Positions 8,855 to 17,298 of a DNA stretch of 64,000 bases are shown piece by piece (positions within the stretch are counted from its first letter, which is position 1; every line of letters begins with the position of its first letter). This stretch comes from Vibrio gallaecicus (GTDB taxonomy: Bacteria > Pseudomonadota > Gammaproteobacteria > Enterobacterales > Vibrionaceae), in NCBI RefSeq assembly GCF_024347495.1, contig NZ_AP025490.1, positions 3,038,001 through 3,102,000 of the forward strand. Direction: 5' to 3'. The notes beneath the pieces are model-generated. The model made no database searches. It worked only from the letters and a program-made list of their open reading frames with translations, and had not been told where the DNA came from. The position numbers and the translations under genes are program-made.

Positions 8855-8992
8855 ATCGCTTTTTATTTCAAAATTACAGTAACATGAGTCATTACCGTTT
8901 AGTCGGACTCATGTAACCAAAACACATCAGGCTTCAATATCACAAGAGCCAACATTGAAGTGAACCAAGCTTCAGTTGATTAGATACCGAAT

Positions 8993-9027
8993 AAAAAATG
9001 CCCCAGCAATTTGCTAGGGCATTTTTT
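8993..9027. terminator. Bidirectional terminator, trmL/fxsA
   Basis: Stem AAAAAATGCCC/GGGCATTTTTT with an inner AGCAA/TTGCT pairing, flanked by A and T runs, between convergent trmL and fxsA. Confidence 0.9.
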
Positions 9028-9074
9028 ATTTAAATCGATTCAGACATTCAAAACGTGAATTCCATCAGCTCACT

Positions 9075-9602
9075 CTAAGGCTTGTTGAGTTTATTGACGT
9101 CATCATCATTTTTTTTCTCAAACTCACCTTCAAACGTATTGCTATCATTCGAATTATTAAATGGGTCGCGGTGAAATGGGTCTTGCTCAAATGGGCTATG
9201 ACCAAAACCAGCCGAACCACCAGCGTGAAATCCGCCAGACATATTCTTCACAACCATTTTTTCCATCAACTTTTTAGCCATGATAGCTCTTGGTGCAGGA
9301 AGTAAAACCAGCATGCCGAAAGCATCTGTCATGAAACCAGGAGTCAATAACAATACGCCAGCAACAGCCAGCATCACGCCTTCTAGAATCTGTTGAGCAG
9401 GCATTTCACCCTGCTGCAAGCGACCTTGTACCGACATTAATGTCTGGATACCTTGGCTACGAACCAGTGAAGCCCCAACAAATGCAGTCACGAGTACTAA
9501 CGCAATCGTTGGCCACAATCCTAGAAAGCCACCAACTTGAATAAATAGACCGATCTCAATGATAGGTACGAAAATAAAGAGTAAAAGTAAGATAGGAAAC
9601 AC
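9075..9602 (-). CDS. fxsA: FxsA family membrane protein
   Basis: A 175-residue inner-membrane protein of the FxsA (cytoplasmic membrane, suppressor of F exclusion of T7) family. The N-terminal half has the family signature FVPIIEIGLFIQVGGFLG, then ASLVRSQG and the helix LLLTPGFMTDAFGMLVLLP. The C-terminal 50 residues are low-complexity, Gly/Asn/Asp rich and probably disordered. The start codon is GTG, preceded by a strong GGAGGG site. Normal cellular function is not established. It is divergent from aspA; fxsA and aspA are also neighbours in E. coli. Confidence 0.93.
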   Translation of the reverse strand: MFPILLLLFIFVPIIEIGLFIQVGGFLGLWPTIALVLVTAFVGASLVRSQGIQTLMSVQGRLQQGEMPAQQILEGVMLAVAGVLLLTPGFMTDAFGMLVLLPAPRAIMAKKLMEKMVVKNMSGGFHAGGSAGFGHSPFEQDPFHRDPFNNSNDSNTFEGEFEKKNDDDVNKLNKP

Positions 9603-9886
9603 ACGCCCTCCTTTGTTACTTGCAGTGTACGCTTAAAGCCCCACTAACCACAAATTTATCCTGTAAAGAACCGTGTTTTTTGACCCGAAATAACTTTACA
9701 GAATATTGACGAGACAAAAGTAAAAAAGGTGATCAACTTACTATTTTTATGCGCTAAGTACAGTATCATGTGCTACATAAGTCAGGACGGATTTATCAGC
9801 CCAATATTCTAGCGAACGGAGTATTTGCATACAGAATAGGCTAATAATTAACTACATTATCAGAATTATTCTCTAAGGATCCTGTT

Positions 9887-11338
9887 ATGGCTACTCTATC
9901 TAAAGCTCCTATCGCAGCTAATCAAGCCACTCGTTTAGAAGAAGATCTATTAGGTCAACGTCATGTTCCCGCTGATGCTTACTACGGCATCCATACTCTT
10001 CGTGCTATTGAAAACTTTAACATCTCAAATGTAACTATTTCTGACGTACCAGAATTTGTTCGTGGCATGGTGATGACCAAGAAAGCGGCGGCTTTAGCAA
10101 ACAAAGAGTTAGGTGTTATTCCAAGCGAAGTTGCTAAATACATCATCGAAGCTTGTGACCTAATTCTAGACACGGGCAAGTGCATGGATCAGTTCCCATC
10201 GGACGTTTTCCAAGGTGGTGCTGGTACTTCTGTAAACATGAACGCGAACGAAGTAGTCGCGAACGTGGCACTTGAACTAATGGGCAAAGAAAAAGGCCAA
10301 TATGAGTTCATCAACCCAAATGACCATGTAAACCGCAGCCAATCGACAAACTGTGCTTACCCTACTGGCTTCCGCATCTCTGTTTACAACAGTGTTCGTA
10401 AACTGATCGACGCTATCGAATACCTAAAAGGTGCGTTCGAGCTTAAGAGCCAAGAATTCAACACAATTTTGAAGATGGGACGTACTCAGCTTCAAGACGC
10501 AGTGCCAATGACGGTTGGTCAAGAGTTCCATGCTTGGGCAGTTACCATTAATGAAGAAATCAAAAACCTAGAATACACTTCAAAACTACTTCTAGAAGTA
10601 AACCTAGGCGCAACAGCTATCGGTACTGGTCTGAACGCTGCACCTGGCTACCAAGGTCTTGCGGTTAAACACCTAGCAGAGGTAACTGGACTAGAGTGTG
10701 TAGCGGCTGAAGATTTAATCGAAGCAACGTCGGACTGTGGCGCATACGTAATGACACACGGAGCACTTAAGCGTCTAGCGGTTAAACTGTCTAAGATCTG
10801 TAATGACTTACGTCTGCTTTCTTCAGGTCCACGTACTGGTCTGAATGAACTTAACCTACCTGAACTTCAAGCAGGCTCTTCAATCATGCCAGCTAAAGTA
10901 AACCCAGTTGTACCTGAAGTAGTAAACCAAGTTTGCTTTAAAGTGCTAGGTAACGACAACACGGTTTCTTTCGCTGCTGAAGGTGGTCAACTGCAATTGA
11001 ACGTAATGGAGCCTGTAATTGCACAAAGCATGTTTGAGTCTCTAGATATTCTAACAAACGCGTGTGTGAACCTTCGTGACAAGTGTGTAGACGGCATTAC
11101 GGTGAACAAAGAAGTATGTGAATCTCACGTATTTAACTCTATCGGTATCGTCACTTACCTAAACCCATACATTGGGCACCACGAGGGTGACATTGTCGGT
11201 AAGATTTGTGCAGAAACAGGAAAAAGTGTTCGAGAAGTGGTCTTAGAGCGTGGATTACTGACTGAAGAAGAGCTAGATGACATTTTCTCTGTTGAAAACC
11301 TCATGCATCCTCAGTATAAAGCTAAGCGCTACGAATAA
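9887..11338 (+). CDS. aspA: Aspartate ammonia-lyase (aspartase)
   Basis: Cytosolic conversion of aspartate to fumarate and ammonia, feeding fumarate respiration. The 483 residues belong to the fumarase/aspartase superfamily with the signature loop [11 protein letters not shown], whose first Ser is the catalytic base, and the substrate contacts [13 protein letters not shown] and [13 protein letters not shown]. The Lys in PAKVN replaces the Gly found in fumarases (PGKVN) and separates aspartase from the FumC encoded later in this window. It is followed by dcuA, the usual partner that exchanges aspartate for succinate. Confidence 0.97.
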   Translation: MATLSKAPIAANQATRLEEDLLGQRHVPADAYYGIHTLRAIENFNISNVTISDVPEFVRGMVMTKKAAALANKELGVIPSEVAKYIIEACDLILDTGKCMDQFPSDVFQGGAGTSVNMNANEVVANVALELMGKEKGQYEFINPNDHVNRSQSTNCAYPTGFRISVYNSVRKLIDAIEYLKGAFELKSQEFNTILKMGRTQLQDAVPMTVGQEFHAWAVTINEEIKNLEYTSKLLLEVNLGATAIGTGLNAAPGYQGLAVKHLAEVTGLECVAAEDLIEATSDCGAYVMTHGALKRLAVKLSKICNDLRLLSSGPRTGLNELNLPELQAGSSIMPAKVNPVVPEVVNQVCFKVLGNDNTVSFAAEGGQLQLNVMEPVIAQSMFESLDILTNACVNLRDKCVDGITVNKEVCESHVFNSIGIVTYLNPYIGHHEGDIVGKICAETGKSVREVVLERGLLTEEELDDIFSVENLMHPQYKAKRYE

Positions 11339-11350
11339 GTAGAAGATAGA

Positions 11351-11374
11351 GGGCTCCAAACGGAGCCCTTTTTT
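11351..11374 (+). terminator. aspA terminator
   Basis: GGGCTCC/GGAGCCC stem, AAAC loop and a six-T tail, 12 bp after aspA. It lies before dcuA, so dcuA probably has its own promoter or depends on readthrough. Confidence 0.9.
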
Positions 11375-11497
11375 AGGCTCCAATACGGTTAACCACAATA
11401 TAAAAGTGGTTATATCAACGAGATGCATAATATTTATTATTTGAGGGCTTATTCATATGAACCTTCACATAATAAAATCTAATAATGAGGTGTAACC

Positions 11498-12805
11498 ATG
11501 ATTGCAGTAGAACTATTTGTCGTCCTACTCTTTATATTCTTAGGGGCCAGAATTGGTGGTATTGGAATCGGCTTTGCCGGTGGTGCAGGTGTTATCGCAC
11601 TTTCTCTAATACTTGGAGTTCCAACCAGCCAAGCATTTATCCCTGTTGACGTAATTTTGATCATCATGTCGGTCATTACCGCGATTGCAGCTATGCAAGT
11701 TGCTGGTGGTATGGACTGGTTAGTGCAAATTGCCGAAAACTTTTTACGAAAACATCCTGAACGTATTACCTTTTACGCGCCTATTGTAACTTTTGTCATG
11801 ACTCTTATGGCGGGTACTGGTCATACAGCATTCTCAACTCTGCCTGTTATTGCCGAAGTAGCAAAAGGACAAGGGGTCCGCCCATCTCGTCCGCTTTCTA
11901 TTGCTGTTGTTGCATCTCAAATTGCGATTACTGCGTCTCCAATTTCAGCGGCAGTGGTTGCTTTTGCTGCGATGCTGGCACCATTCGGTGTTGACTACCT
12001 AACATTGCTAGCTGTTTGTATTCCAACAACTTTTATTGCTTGTATGGTCGGTGCTTTGGTTGCCAATTACATGGGCAGCGAATTGAAAGACGATCCTATC
12101 TACCAAGACCGTCTTGAAAAAGGTTTAGTGAAACTGGCGACACAAGAGAAGCGTGAAATTCTGCCTACAGCGAAGAAAGCGACATTTATCTTCCTTGCCG
12201 CTATTGGTTTTGTCGTTTGCTACGCTGCTGCAATCTCAAGCTCAGTTGGTCTTATTGAAAACCCAGCACTTGGCCGTAACGAAGCAATCATGAGTGTCAT
12301 GCTTGCAGCCGCAGCTGCGATTGTTCTATTCACTAAAGTAGATGCTGCTAAAATTTCATCTGCGCCAACATTCCGCTCTGGTATGACAGCGTGTGTATGT
12401 GTACTTGGTGTGGCTTGGCTAGGCTCAACGTTTGTAAACGCACACGTTGCTGAAATCAAAGACGTAGCAGGCGCTCTACTGGCTGACTACCCATGGATGC
12501 TAGCACTAGTTCTGTTCTTCGCTTCTATGCTGCTTTACTCACAAGGCGCAACAACGGTTGCACTAATGCCAGCTGCTCTTGCAATTGGTGTAGCACCACT
12601 AACAGCCGTTGCGTCATTTGCTGCGGTAAGTGCACTGTTCGTACTTCCAACTTACCCAACATTATTGGCAGCAGTTGAGATGGATGACACAGGTTCGACA
12701 CGTATCGGTAACTACGTATTCAACCACCCATTCTTTATTCCGGGTGTTGTGACTATTGCGACTTCTGTAGCACTAGGTTTTGCATTCGGCGGTCTACTTA
12801 TTTAG
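11498..12805 (+). CDS. dcuA: Anaerobic C4-dicarboxylate transporter
   Basis: Inner-membrane DcuA/DcuB family antiporter for aspartate, fumarate, malate and succinate. The 435 residues are highly hydrophobic, with ten or more predicted helices. Conserved family stretches include FLGARIGGIGIGFAGG at the N-terminus, the AQIAITASPISAAVV-like SQIAITASPISAAVV, and the C-terminal DDTGSTRIGNYVFNHPF. Similarity is to DcuA rather than DcuB, and the aspA-dcuA order matches E. coli. With AspA it forms an aspartate-in/succinate-out cycle for fumarate respiration. Confidence 0.94.
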   Translation: MIAVELFVVLLFIFLGARIGGIGIGFAGGAGVIALSLILGVPTSQAFIPVDVILIIMSVITAIAAMQVAGGMDWLVQIAENFLRKHPERITFYAPIVTFVMTLMAGTGHTAFSTLPVIAEVAKGQGVRPSRPLSIAVVASQIAITASPISAAVVAFAAMLAPFGVDYLTLLAVCIPTTFIACMVGALVANYMGSELKDDPIYQDRLEKGLVKLATQEKREILPTAKKATFIFLAAIGFVVCYAAAISSSVGLIENPALGRNEAIMSVMLAAAAAIVLFTKVDAAKISSAPTFRSGMTACVCVLGVAWLGSTFVNAHVAEIKDVAGALLADYPWMLALVLFFASMLLYSQGATTVALMPAALAIGVAPLTAVASFAAVSALFVLPTYPTLLAAVEMDDTGSTRIGNYVFNHPFFIPGVVTIATSVALGFAFGGLLI

Positions 12806-12843
12806 TTTCCGATTGACTCAGTGAGTCCCGGTAATAAAAACAT

Positions 12844-12867
12844 AAAGGAAGCTTCGGCTTCCTTTTT
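12844..12867 (+). terminator. dcuA terminator
   Basis: AAAGGAAGC/GCTTCC stem closed by a stable TTCG tetraloop and followed by a T run, 38 bp after dcuA. Confidence 0.9.
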
Positions 12868-12992
12868 CTTTATCTGTATCTTTCTCAAAAAGCCCAATGC
12901 AGTATAAATATGCCTCAAGTTGAAACTTATTCATCAATAATCCTGTCTGAGTAAGTTAAGATACTTTTAACTTAACACTGACGAATCTTTTT

Positions 12993-14831
12993 ATGCGCGC
13001 TTTCATTTCTTTGCTGGTTATCGGGTTACTTACTCTCTCTAACCCTGTTTTCGCTTTATTTGGAAAAAGTGAACCAAGCTTAAACCTAACATCGAGCAAT
13101 ACATTTGTTCCTGTAGACCAAGCTTTTCCTTTAAATCACTTTCAGCAAGGCAATCAAATATTACTTGATTGGCAAGTGAAGGATGAATACTACCTCTACC
13201 AACATCGCATAGCTTTCAGTGGTGAAAACCTCTTGATTGGTGATGAGCAAATGGAGGATGGTCAACCTTACCAAGATGAATTTTTTGGTGAAGTGAGCAT
13301 TTATACAGAGCCTCTTTTTGTTCAAATACCGCTTCTTGAATATCAAGAAGGTGCAAAACTCATTGTTCAATATCAAGGCTGTGCTAAAGCTGGCTTCTGC
13401 TACCCTCCTGAAACTCGTGTTATTGATATCGAGCCTTTTGTTGCGGGTTCATCAACTGCCGAATCATTACCAGCTGACTCAGTAGATAACACTGCTAAAA
13501 AGACTCAAAGTAATCAGAATTTATCCAGCTCAAATAACCAAACTCCTTCGATTTCAGAATCATCGAAAGACTCAAACCTTGCAGACAAGCTTGGTGATGC
13601 ATGGTGGACACCTTTCTTGTTCCTAGCACTAGGTGTTGGTTTAGCTTTCACTCCCTGTGTTTTACCTATGTACCCAATTTTAACTGGCATCGTACTGGGT
13701 GGCGGTAAATTGAGCCAAGGTCGCGCATTAATGCTGTCGTTTATTTATGTGCAAGGTATGGCGCTCACCTACACATTATTGGGGTTAGTTGTCGCTTCAG
13801 CTGGCATGCAATTTCAAGCCGCAATGCAGCACCCTTATGTCCTGATTGGCTTAAGCTTATTGTTTGTCACTTTGGCAATGTCGATGTTTGGCGTGTACAA
13901 CCTGCAATTGCCAAGCAGTATCCAAACTTGGTTAAACAATCAAAGCAACAAGCAACAAGGTGGCAATACTTTAGGTGTCTTCGCTATGGGGGCTATCTCT
14001 GGTTTAGTATGTTCACCTTGCACCACAGCCCCACTTTCTGGCGCTCTTTTGTATGTTGCACAAAGTGGTGACTTGTTTACTGGTGCCATTGCGCTTTACG
14101 CACTTGCAATGGGCATGGGAATTCCACTTATATTAGTGGCCGTGTTTGGTAATAAGCTTCTGCCAAAAGCAGGTAATTGGATGGATAAAGTGAAAGTCGT
14201 GTTTGGATTCATTTTGCTTGCCGCTCCTATCTTCTTACTGGAACGAATTATTCCTGAATTTTGGGCAACAGTACTGTGGTCTACTTTAGGCTTTATCGCA
14301 TTTGGTTGGCTTTACCATTCTAAGAATTCTCTGCCATTTGGAGAGTGGAAACAAAGTGCTGTGGGAATTATTGCAATACTTGGATTGTTTGTTTCAGCGC
14401 AGCCTGCGCTCAACTACTGGTTTTCAGAAAAATCAGTACAAGTAGAACAAGCACAAGTGCAATTTATTCAAATCAGTAACATCGCTGACTTAGAGCAACA
14501 GCTAATAAATGCAAAAACCCAAGGTAAGCCTGTGATGCTCGATTTCTACGCTGATTGGTGCGTGGCATGTAAGGAATTTGAGAAATACACCTTCCACCAG
14601 CAAGATGTAGAGAAAAAGTTGGGTAACTTTATTTTACTTCAAGCTGATGTCACTAAAAGCCTACCTCAAGACATTGAATTATTAGGTCAATTACAAGTAC
14701 TTGGGCTACCCACTATCGAGTTCTGGGACAGTAAGGGTAACCATGTTCCAAATGCTCGCGTGACTGGCTTTATGAATGCTGAAAAATTCCTAACGCATAT
14801 GAATAACTACCTGCTCGAAGCGAATCAATAA
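12993..14831 (+). CDS. dsbD: Thiol:disulfide interchange protein DsbD
   Basis: Inner-membrane reductase that carries electrons from cytosolic thioredoxin to periplasmic DsbC, DsbG and CcmG. Parts in order are a signal peptide (1-22); a periplasmic alpha domain with Cys130 and Cys136 ([11 protein letters not shown]); a Ser/Asn/Thr-rich linker (about 150-195); an eight-helix beta domain with Cys222 (TPCVLPMYP) and Cys343 ([11 protein letters not shown]); and a C-terminal thioredoxin-like gamma domain with Cys523-Val-Ala-Cys526. All six redox cysteines are present, plus an extra Cys340 beside Cys343. The 612 residues are slightly longer than E. coli because of the linker. Confidence 0.97.
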   Translation: MRAFISLLVIGLLTLSNPVFALFGKSEPSLNLTSSNTFVPVDQAFPLNHFQQGNQILLDWQVKDEYYLYQHRIAFSGENLLIGDEQMEDGQPYQDEFFGEVSIYTEPLFVQIPLLEYQEGAKLIVQYQGCAKAGFCYPPETRVIDIEPFVAGSSTAESLPADSVDNTAKKTQSNQNLSSSNNQTPSISESSKDSNLADKLGDAWWTPFLFLALGVGLAFTPCVLPMYPILTGIVLGGGKLSQGRALMLSFIYVQGMALTYTLLGLVVASAGMQFQAAMQHPYVLIGLSLLFVTLAMSMFGVYNLQLPSSIQTWLNNQSNKQQGGNTLGVFAMGAISGLVCSPCTTAPLSGALLYVAQSGDLFTGAIALYALAMGMGIPLILVAVFGNKLLPKAGNWMDKVKVVFGFILLAAPIFLLERIIPEFWATVLWSTLGFIAFGWLYHSKNSLPFGEWKQSAVGIIAILGLFVSAQPALNYWFSEKSVQVEQAQVQFIQISNIADLEQQLINAKTQGKPVMLDFYADWCVACKEFEKYTFHQQDVEKKLGNFILLQADVTKSLPQDIELLGQLQVLGLPTIEFWDSKGNHVPNARVTGFMNAEKFLTHMNNYLLEANQ

Positions 14832-14864
14832 GCTTCCGAAGCCGAAACTAAAGAGCAAATTTAA

Positions 14865-14919
14865 AAGAACCGCATTTCTATAAGTACTTAATAATACTCT
14901 TAGAATTGCGGTTTTCTTT
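14865..14919 (+). terminator. dsbD terminator
   Basis: Long imperfect stem with AACCGCATTTCTA pairing to TAGAATTGCGGTT (one mismatch) and inner AGTA/TACT, followed by TTTCTTT. It starts 34 bp after dsbD. Confidence 0.75.
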
Positions 14920-15064
14920 ATCTACCTTTCAATTACCGATTCATAATCAAACTAGTTCACGTTAAAAGTCGATATGGTTCAGACTTTTAGTGTATAAATA
15001 TTGTCCGCATATCCAATCAAGATAATAATAAAAGTTAACTAAATTGTTAAAAGTGTAAAATGTC

Positions 15065-15700
15065 ATGGACTCGACCTACACCATTATCATTGCTGATGAC
15101 CACCCTCTTTTTCGCAACGCTCTATTTCAGTCGGTTCATATGGCGATAAGCGGGGCTAATTTACTTGAAGCAGACTCACTCAATGCACTACTGACCCTCC
15201 TTAAAAAAGAAGATGAGCCAGATCTATTACTGCTTGATCTCAAAATGCCTGGTGCAAATGGCATGTCAGGGCTTATTCAATTGAGAGCAGAATACCCAGA
15301 TTTACCTATTGTCGTGATTTCTGCCAGTGAAGACGCCAGCGTCGTTACCCAAGTAAAAAGCCACGGAGCTTTTGGATTTATTCCGAAATCGAGTGACATG
15401 CGAGAATTAGTCAGTGCATTAAATCAAGTATTAAACGGTGACCCTTTCTACCCTGAAGGTCTGATTACTAATAACGCTGCATGTAACGATCTAGCGGAGA
15501 AAATATCCACTCTCACCCCTCAACAATACAAAGTGCTCGGCATGCTTTCGGATGGTTTACTCAACAAGCAAATCGCGTACGAGTTAAATGTTTCAGAAGC
15601 AACTATCAAGGCACACATGACTGCAATCTTTCGTAAATTGGACGTAAAAAACCGCACTCAAGCCGTCATCCTTCTACAGCAGGTGGAAACCGAGCAGTAA
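15065..15700 (+). CDS. crbR: LuxR/FixJ-type response regulator, CrbR-like
   Basis: Cytosolic DNA-binding response regulator. The receiver domain (about 1-125) has acidic residues Asp11/Asp12, phosphoacceptor Asp58 (LLLDLKMPG) and the conserved Ser and Lys of VISAS and IPKSS. A LuxR helix-turn-helix follows (about 145-205: LTPQQYKVLGMLSDGLLNKQIA..ATIKAHMTAIFRKL). Length and sequence fit CrbR, the activator of acetyl-CoA synthetase in the acetate switch of V. cholerae and pseudomonads. The cognate CrbS-like kinase, an actP-like symporter and acs lie within 16 kb. The assignment to CrbR is inferred from similarity and context. The ribosome-binding site is weak. Confidence 0.82.
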   Translation: MDSTYTIIIADDHPLFRNALFQSVHMAISGANLLEADSLNALLTLLKKEDEPDLLLLDLKMPGANGMSGLIQLRAEYPDLPIVVISASEDASVVTQVKSHGAFGFIPKSSDMRELVSALNQVLNGDPFYPEGLITNNAACNDLAEKISTLTPQQYKVLGMLSDGLLNKQIAYELNVSEATIKAHMTAIFRKLDVKNRTQAVILLQQVETEQ

Positions 15701-15846
15701 GTAACATCACAATATCTGAGCTGAATTGAATGTCTTTTTCAGCTCTCACATTGTGATGACTTAAAGAGAATAACAGACGCTATAATGAATAAGATTGCTG
15801 CCCTAGCAATCTTTATCCCTCTGTCCGTAACTCTGGGAGATTTACT

Positions 15847-16473
15847 TTGCTTACTAGTATCATCATTACTCAGTTTGTTGTTCTTTGGGCTGTTATTGAC
15901 CCAATTGGCTCTGTACCTGTCTACTTATCTCAAACTCAACGCTTAACCCCTGCACAAAGACGCAAAGTGGCTTTGAAAGCCGTGGCGATATCTGCTGGCG
16001 TTTTATTGTTTTTCCTTATCGCTGGGCAACTTCTTCTTGAGGCCATGCAAATTCCACTTCCTGCATTTCAAGCGGCGGGTGGGCTTGTTTTATTGCTGTT
16101 TGCGTTATCTATGATTTTTGGGGAAAGCAAACCCGAGCAAGAACAAAAAATCTCTGAGGAAGTCAGCCATTCTCAACTAGCTGATTTGGCTGTCTACCCA
16201 TTAGCTATTCCATCCATTGCTTCTCCCGGAGCAATGATGGCTATTGTTATGTTGACTGATAACCACCGCTTTTCTTTGATTGATCAGAGTATTACTGCCG
16301 GTGTGATGCTCGGTGTCTTAGTCATTACTTTACTGCTTTTACTAGCAGCGAATAGCATCCAAAAGGTCATTGGTAATGCAGGAGCTGCTATTATCAGCCG
16401 CGTAATGGGGCTTATTCTTGCAGCAGTAGCAGTGAATAACTTACTGCTCGGTATTAAAGATTTTTACATGTAA
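15847..16473 (+). CDS. MarC family integral membrane protein
   Basis: A 208-residue inner-membrane protein of the MarC (UPF0056, NAAT) family with six predicted helices in two repeats. The family motif DPIGSVPVYL occurs near the N-terminus and PLAIPSIASPGAM opens the second half. The start is a TTG, supported by a GGGAGA site 7 bp upstream and the absence of any ATG before residue 60. Function is uncertain: MarC is not itself a resistance determinant, and some relatives are proposed amino-acid transporters. A stem-loop terminator follows. Confidence 0.85.
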   Translation: MLTSIIITQFVVLWAVIDPIGSVPVYLSQTQRLTPAQRRKVALKAVAISAGVLLFFLIAGQLLLEAMQIPLPAFQAAGGLVLLLFALSMIFGESKPEQEQKISEEVSHSQLADLAVYPLAIPSIASPGAMMAIVMLTDNHRFSLIDQSITAGVMLGVLVITLLLLLAANSIQKVIGNAGAAIISRVMGLILAAVAVNNLLLGIKDFYM

Positions 16474-16496
16474 CCCTTTAACCAATTTAAAAATGT

Positions 16497-16530
16497 TGTC
16501 CTCAATGACTAAGCCGGTGATTGAGGGCAA
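16497..16530 (+). terminator. Probable terminator after the MarC-family gene
   Basis: Stem TTGTCCTCAAT/ATTGAGGGCAA (one G-T pair) with a 12-nt loop, followed by the mixed tail TCTTCCTTGT. Confidence 0.6.
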
Positions 16531-16624
16531 TCTTCCTTGTAAGCCGTGCTTGTCTAAAGCTCAGATACTCTCAAATTTAGAGCTCAGTTTTTCTTATTCT
16601 TAAGGTTTTCTACTCAGAGTTCTT

Positions 16625-16700
16625 CTTGCACTTAGCCCCCTTCATTCTTAACCCTTTTCATACTTAGCCATTTATACTGAAGCTTCTCTTATTTAGCCCT
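16625..16700. repeat. Degenerate 16-bp repeats
   Basis: Three adjacent 16-bp units (16625-16640, 16641-16656, 16657-16672) fit TTCATnCTTAGCCCTT with substitutions, and a fourth similar copy ends at 16700 after a short gap. The function is unknown; they lie more than 320 bp upstream of the symporter operon. Confidence 0.45.
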
Positions 16701-16904
16701 TATAATGCATAAAGACACCTATGTTCCATGCCCCAATCCGCCGTTTATTTTCAATAATTTTCATTTTATTGCTCAAAAGATCCCTTCAAAGTACCCTCAA
16801 CCTTAGACCTTTGGCTAATTTAACAACAAATTAACATCACACTTTCATTGCCGACTTCCCTTAAAGCCCCATTAAGTGGAGATCTTACGCTTTTATTAGC
16901 CCGA

Positions 16905-16946
16905 CTAAAGTTGCACAGAGTTATTGACTTATCCTTGTTATCTTTT
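16905..16946 (+). promoter_or_regulatory. Putative promoter and activator site of the symporter operon
   Basis: A TTGACT -35-like hexamer (16924-16929) is followed after 16 bp by TAAATC. A CTAAAGT heptamer, shared with the acs and DUF294-gene upstream regions, lies 12 bp before the -35. The spacing would suit an activator such as CrbR. This is inference from position and sharing only. Confidence 0.4.
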
Positions 16947-17021
16947 AAATCGTAACATTACGTTAACATGGTAATTTTCTACAGAAACAGTTTTTACTGA
17001 AACGGAATTAAGGAGAAGGCA

Positions 17022-17288
17022 ATGGCGTTCGAATCGACAGAACATGCTCAAGCCTACTGGAAGGAAAACTTGGGAATTATGGGAACACTACTCGCGGTAT
17101 GGTTTGTAGTGTCTTACGGCGCAGGCATCTTATTTGTGGATGCCCTTAACACCATTCAATTTGGCGGTTTCAAGCTAGGTTTTTGGTTCGCCCAACAAGG
17201 CTCCATTTATACCTTCGTGGCGCTGATATTTATTTACGTTGTTCGCATGAATGCGCTCGACAAAAAATATAACGTACAGGAAGACTAG
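17022..17288 (+). CDS. DUF4212 small subunit of sodium:solute symporter
   Basis: An 88-residue protein with two membrane helices (about 18-40 and 58-80), of the DUF4212 family (the putative small subunit of VC_2705-type symporters). It contains the W-x-N-(L)...L-x-x-WF-x-V-S-(Y)G core and the hydrophobic GFWFAQQGS segment seen in the family. A strong AAGGAG site precedes the ATG. Its stop lies 10 bp before the large symporter subunit, and family members are almost always paired this way. Its role is probably assembly or stability of the transporter. Confidence 0.88.
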   Translation: MAFESTEHAQAYWKENLGIMGTLLAVWFVVSYGAGILFVDALNTIQFGGFKLGFWFAQQGSIYTFVALIFIYVVRMNALDKKYNVQED

Positions 17289-17298
17289 AGGCTAGAAC

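Larger units (their letters stand above)
16474..17021. other. Long intergenic region upstream of the symporter operon
   Basis: 548 bp with no supportable gene. It holds a terminator-like stem (16497-16530), a pyrimidine-rich stretch with degenerate 16-bp repeats (16625-16700), a CTAAAGT heptamer (16905-16911) and a likely promoter with TTGACT at 16924-16929. I found no open frame with a plausible ribosome-binding site. Confidence 0.7.

Noticed and set aside
9603..9886. FNR or CRP sites upstream of aspA
   Set aside because: Only a half-site-like TGATCAA (about 9731) is visible; expected from E. coli, but the match is too weak to annotate.
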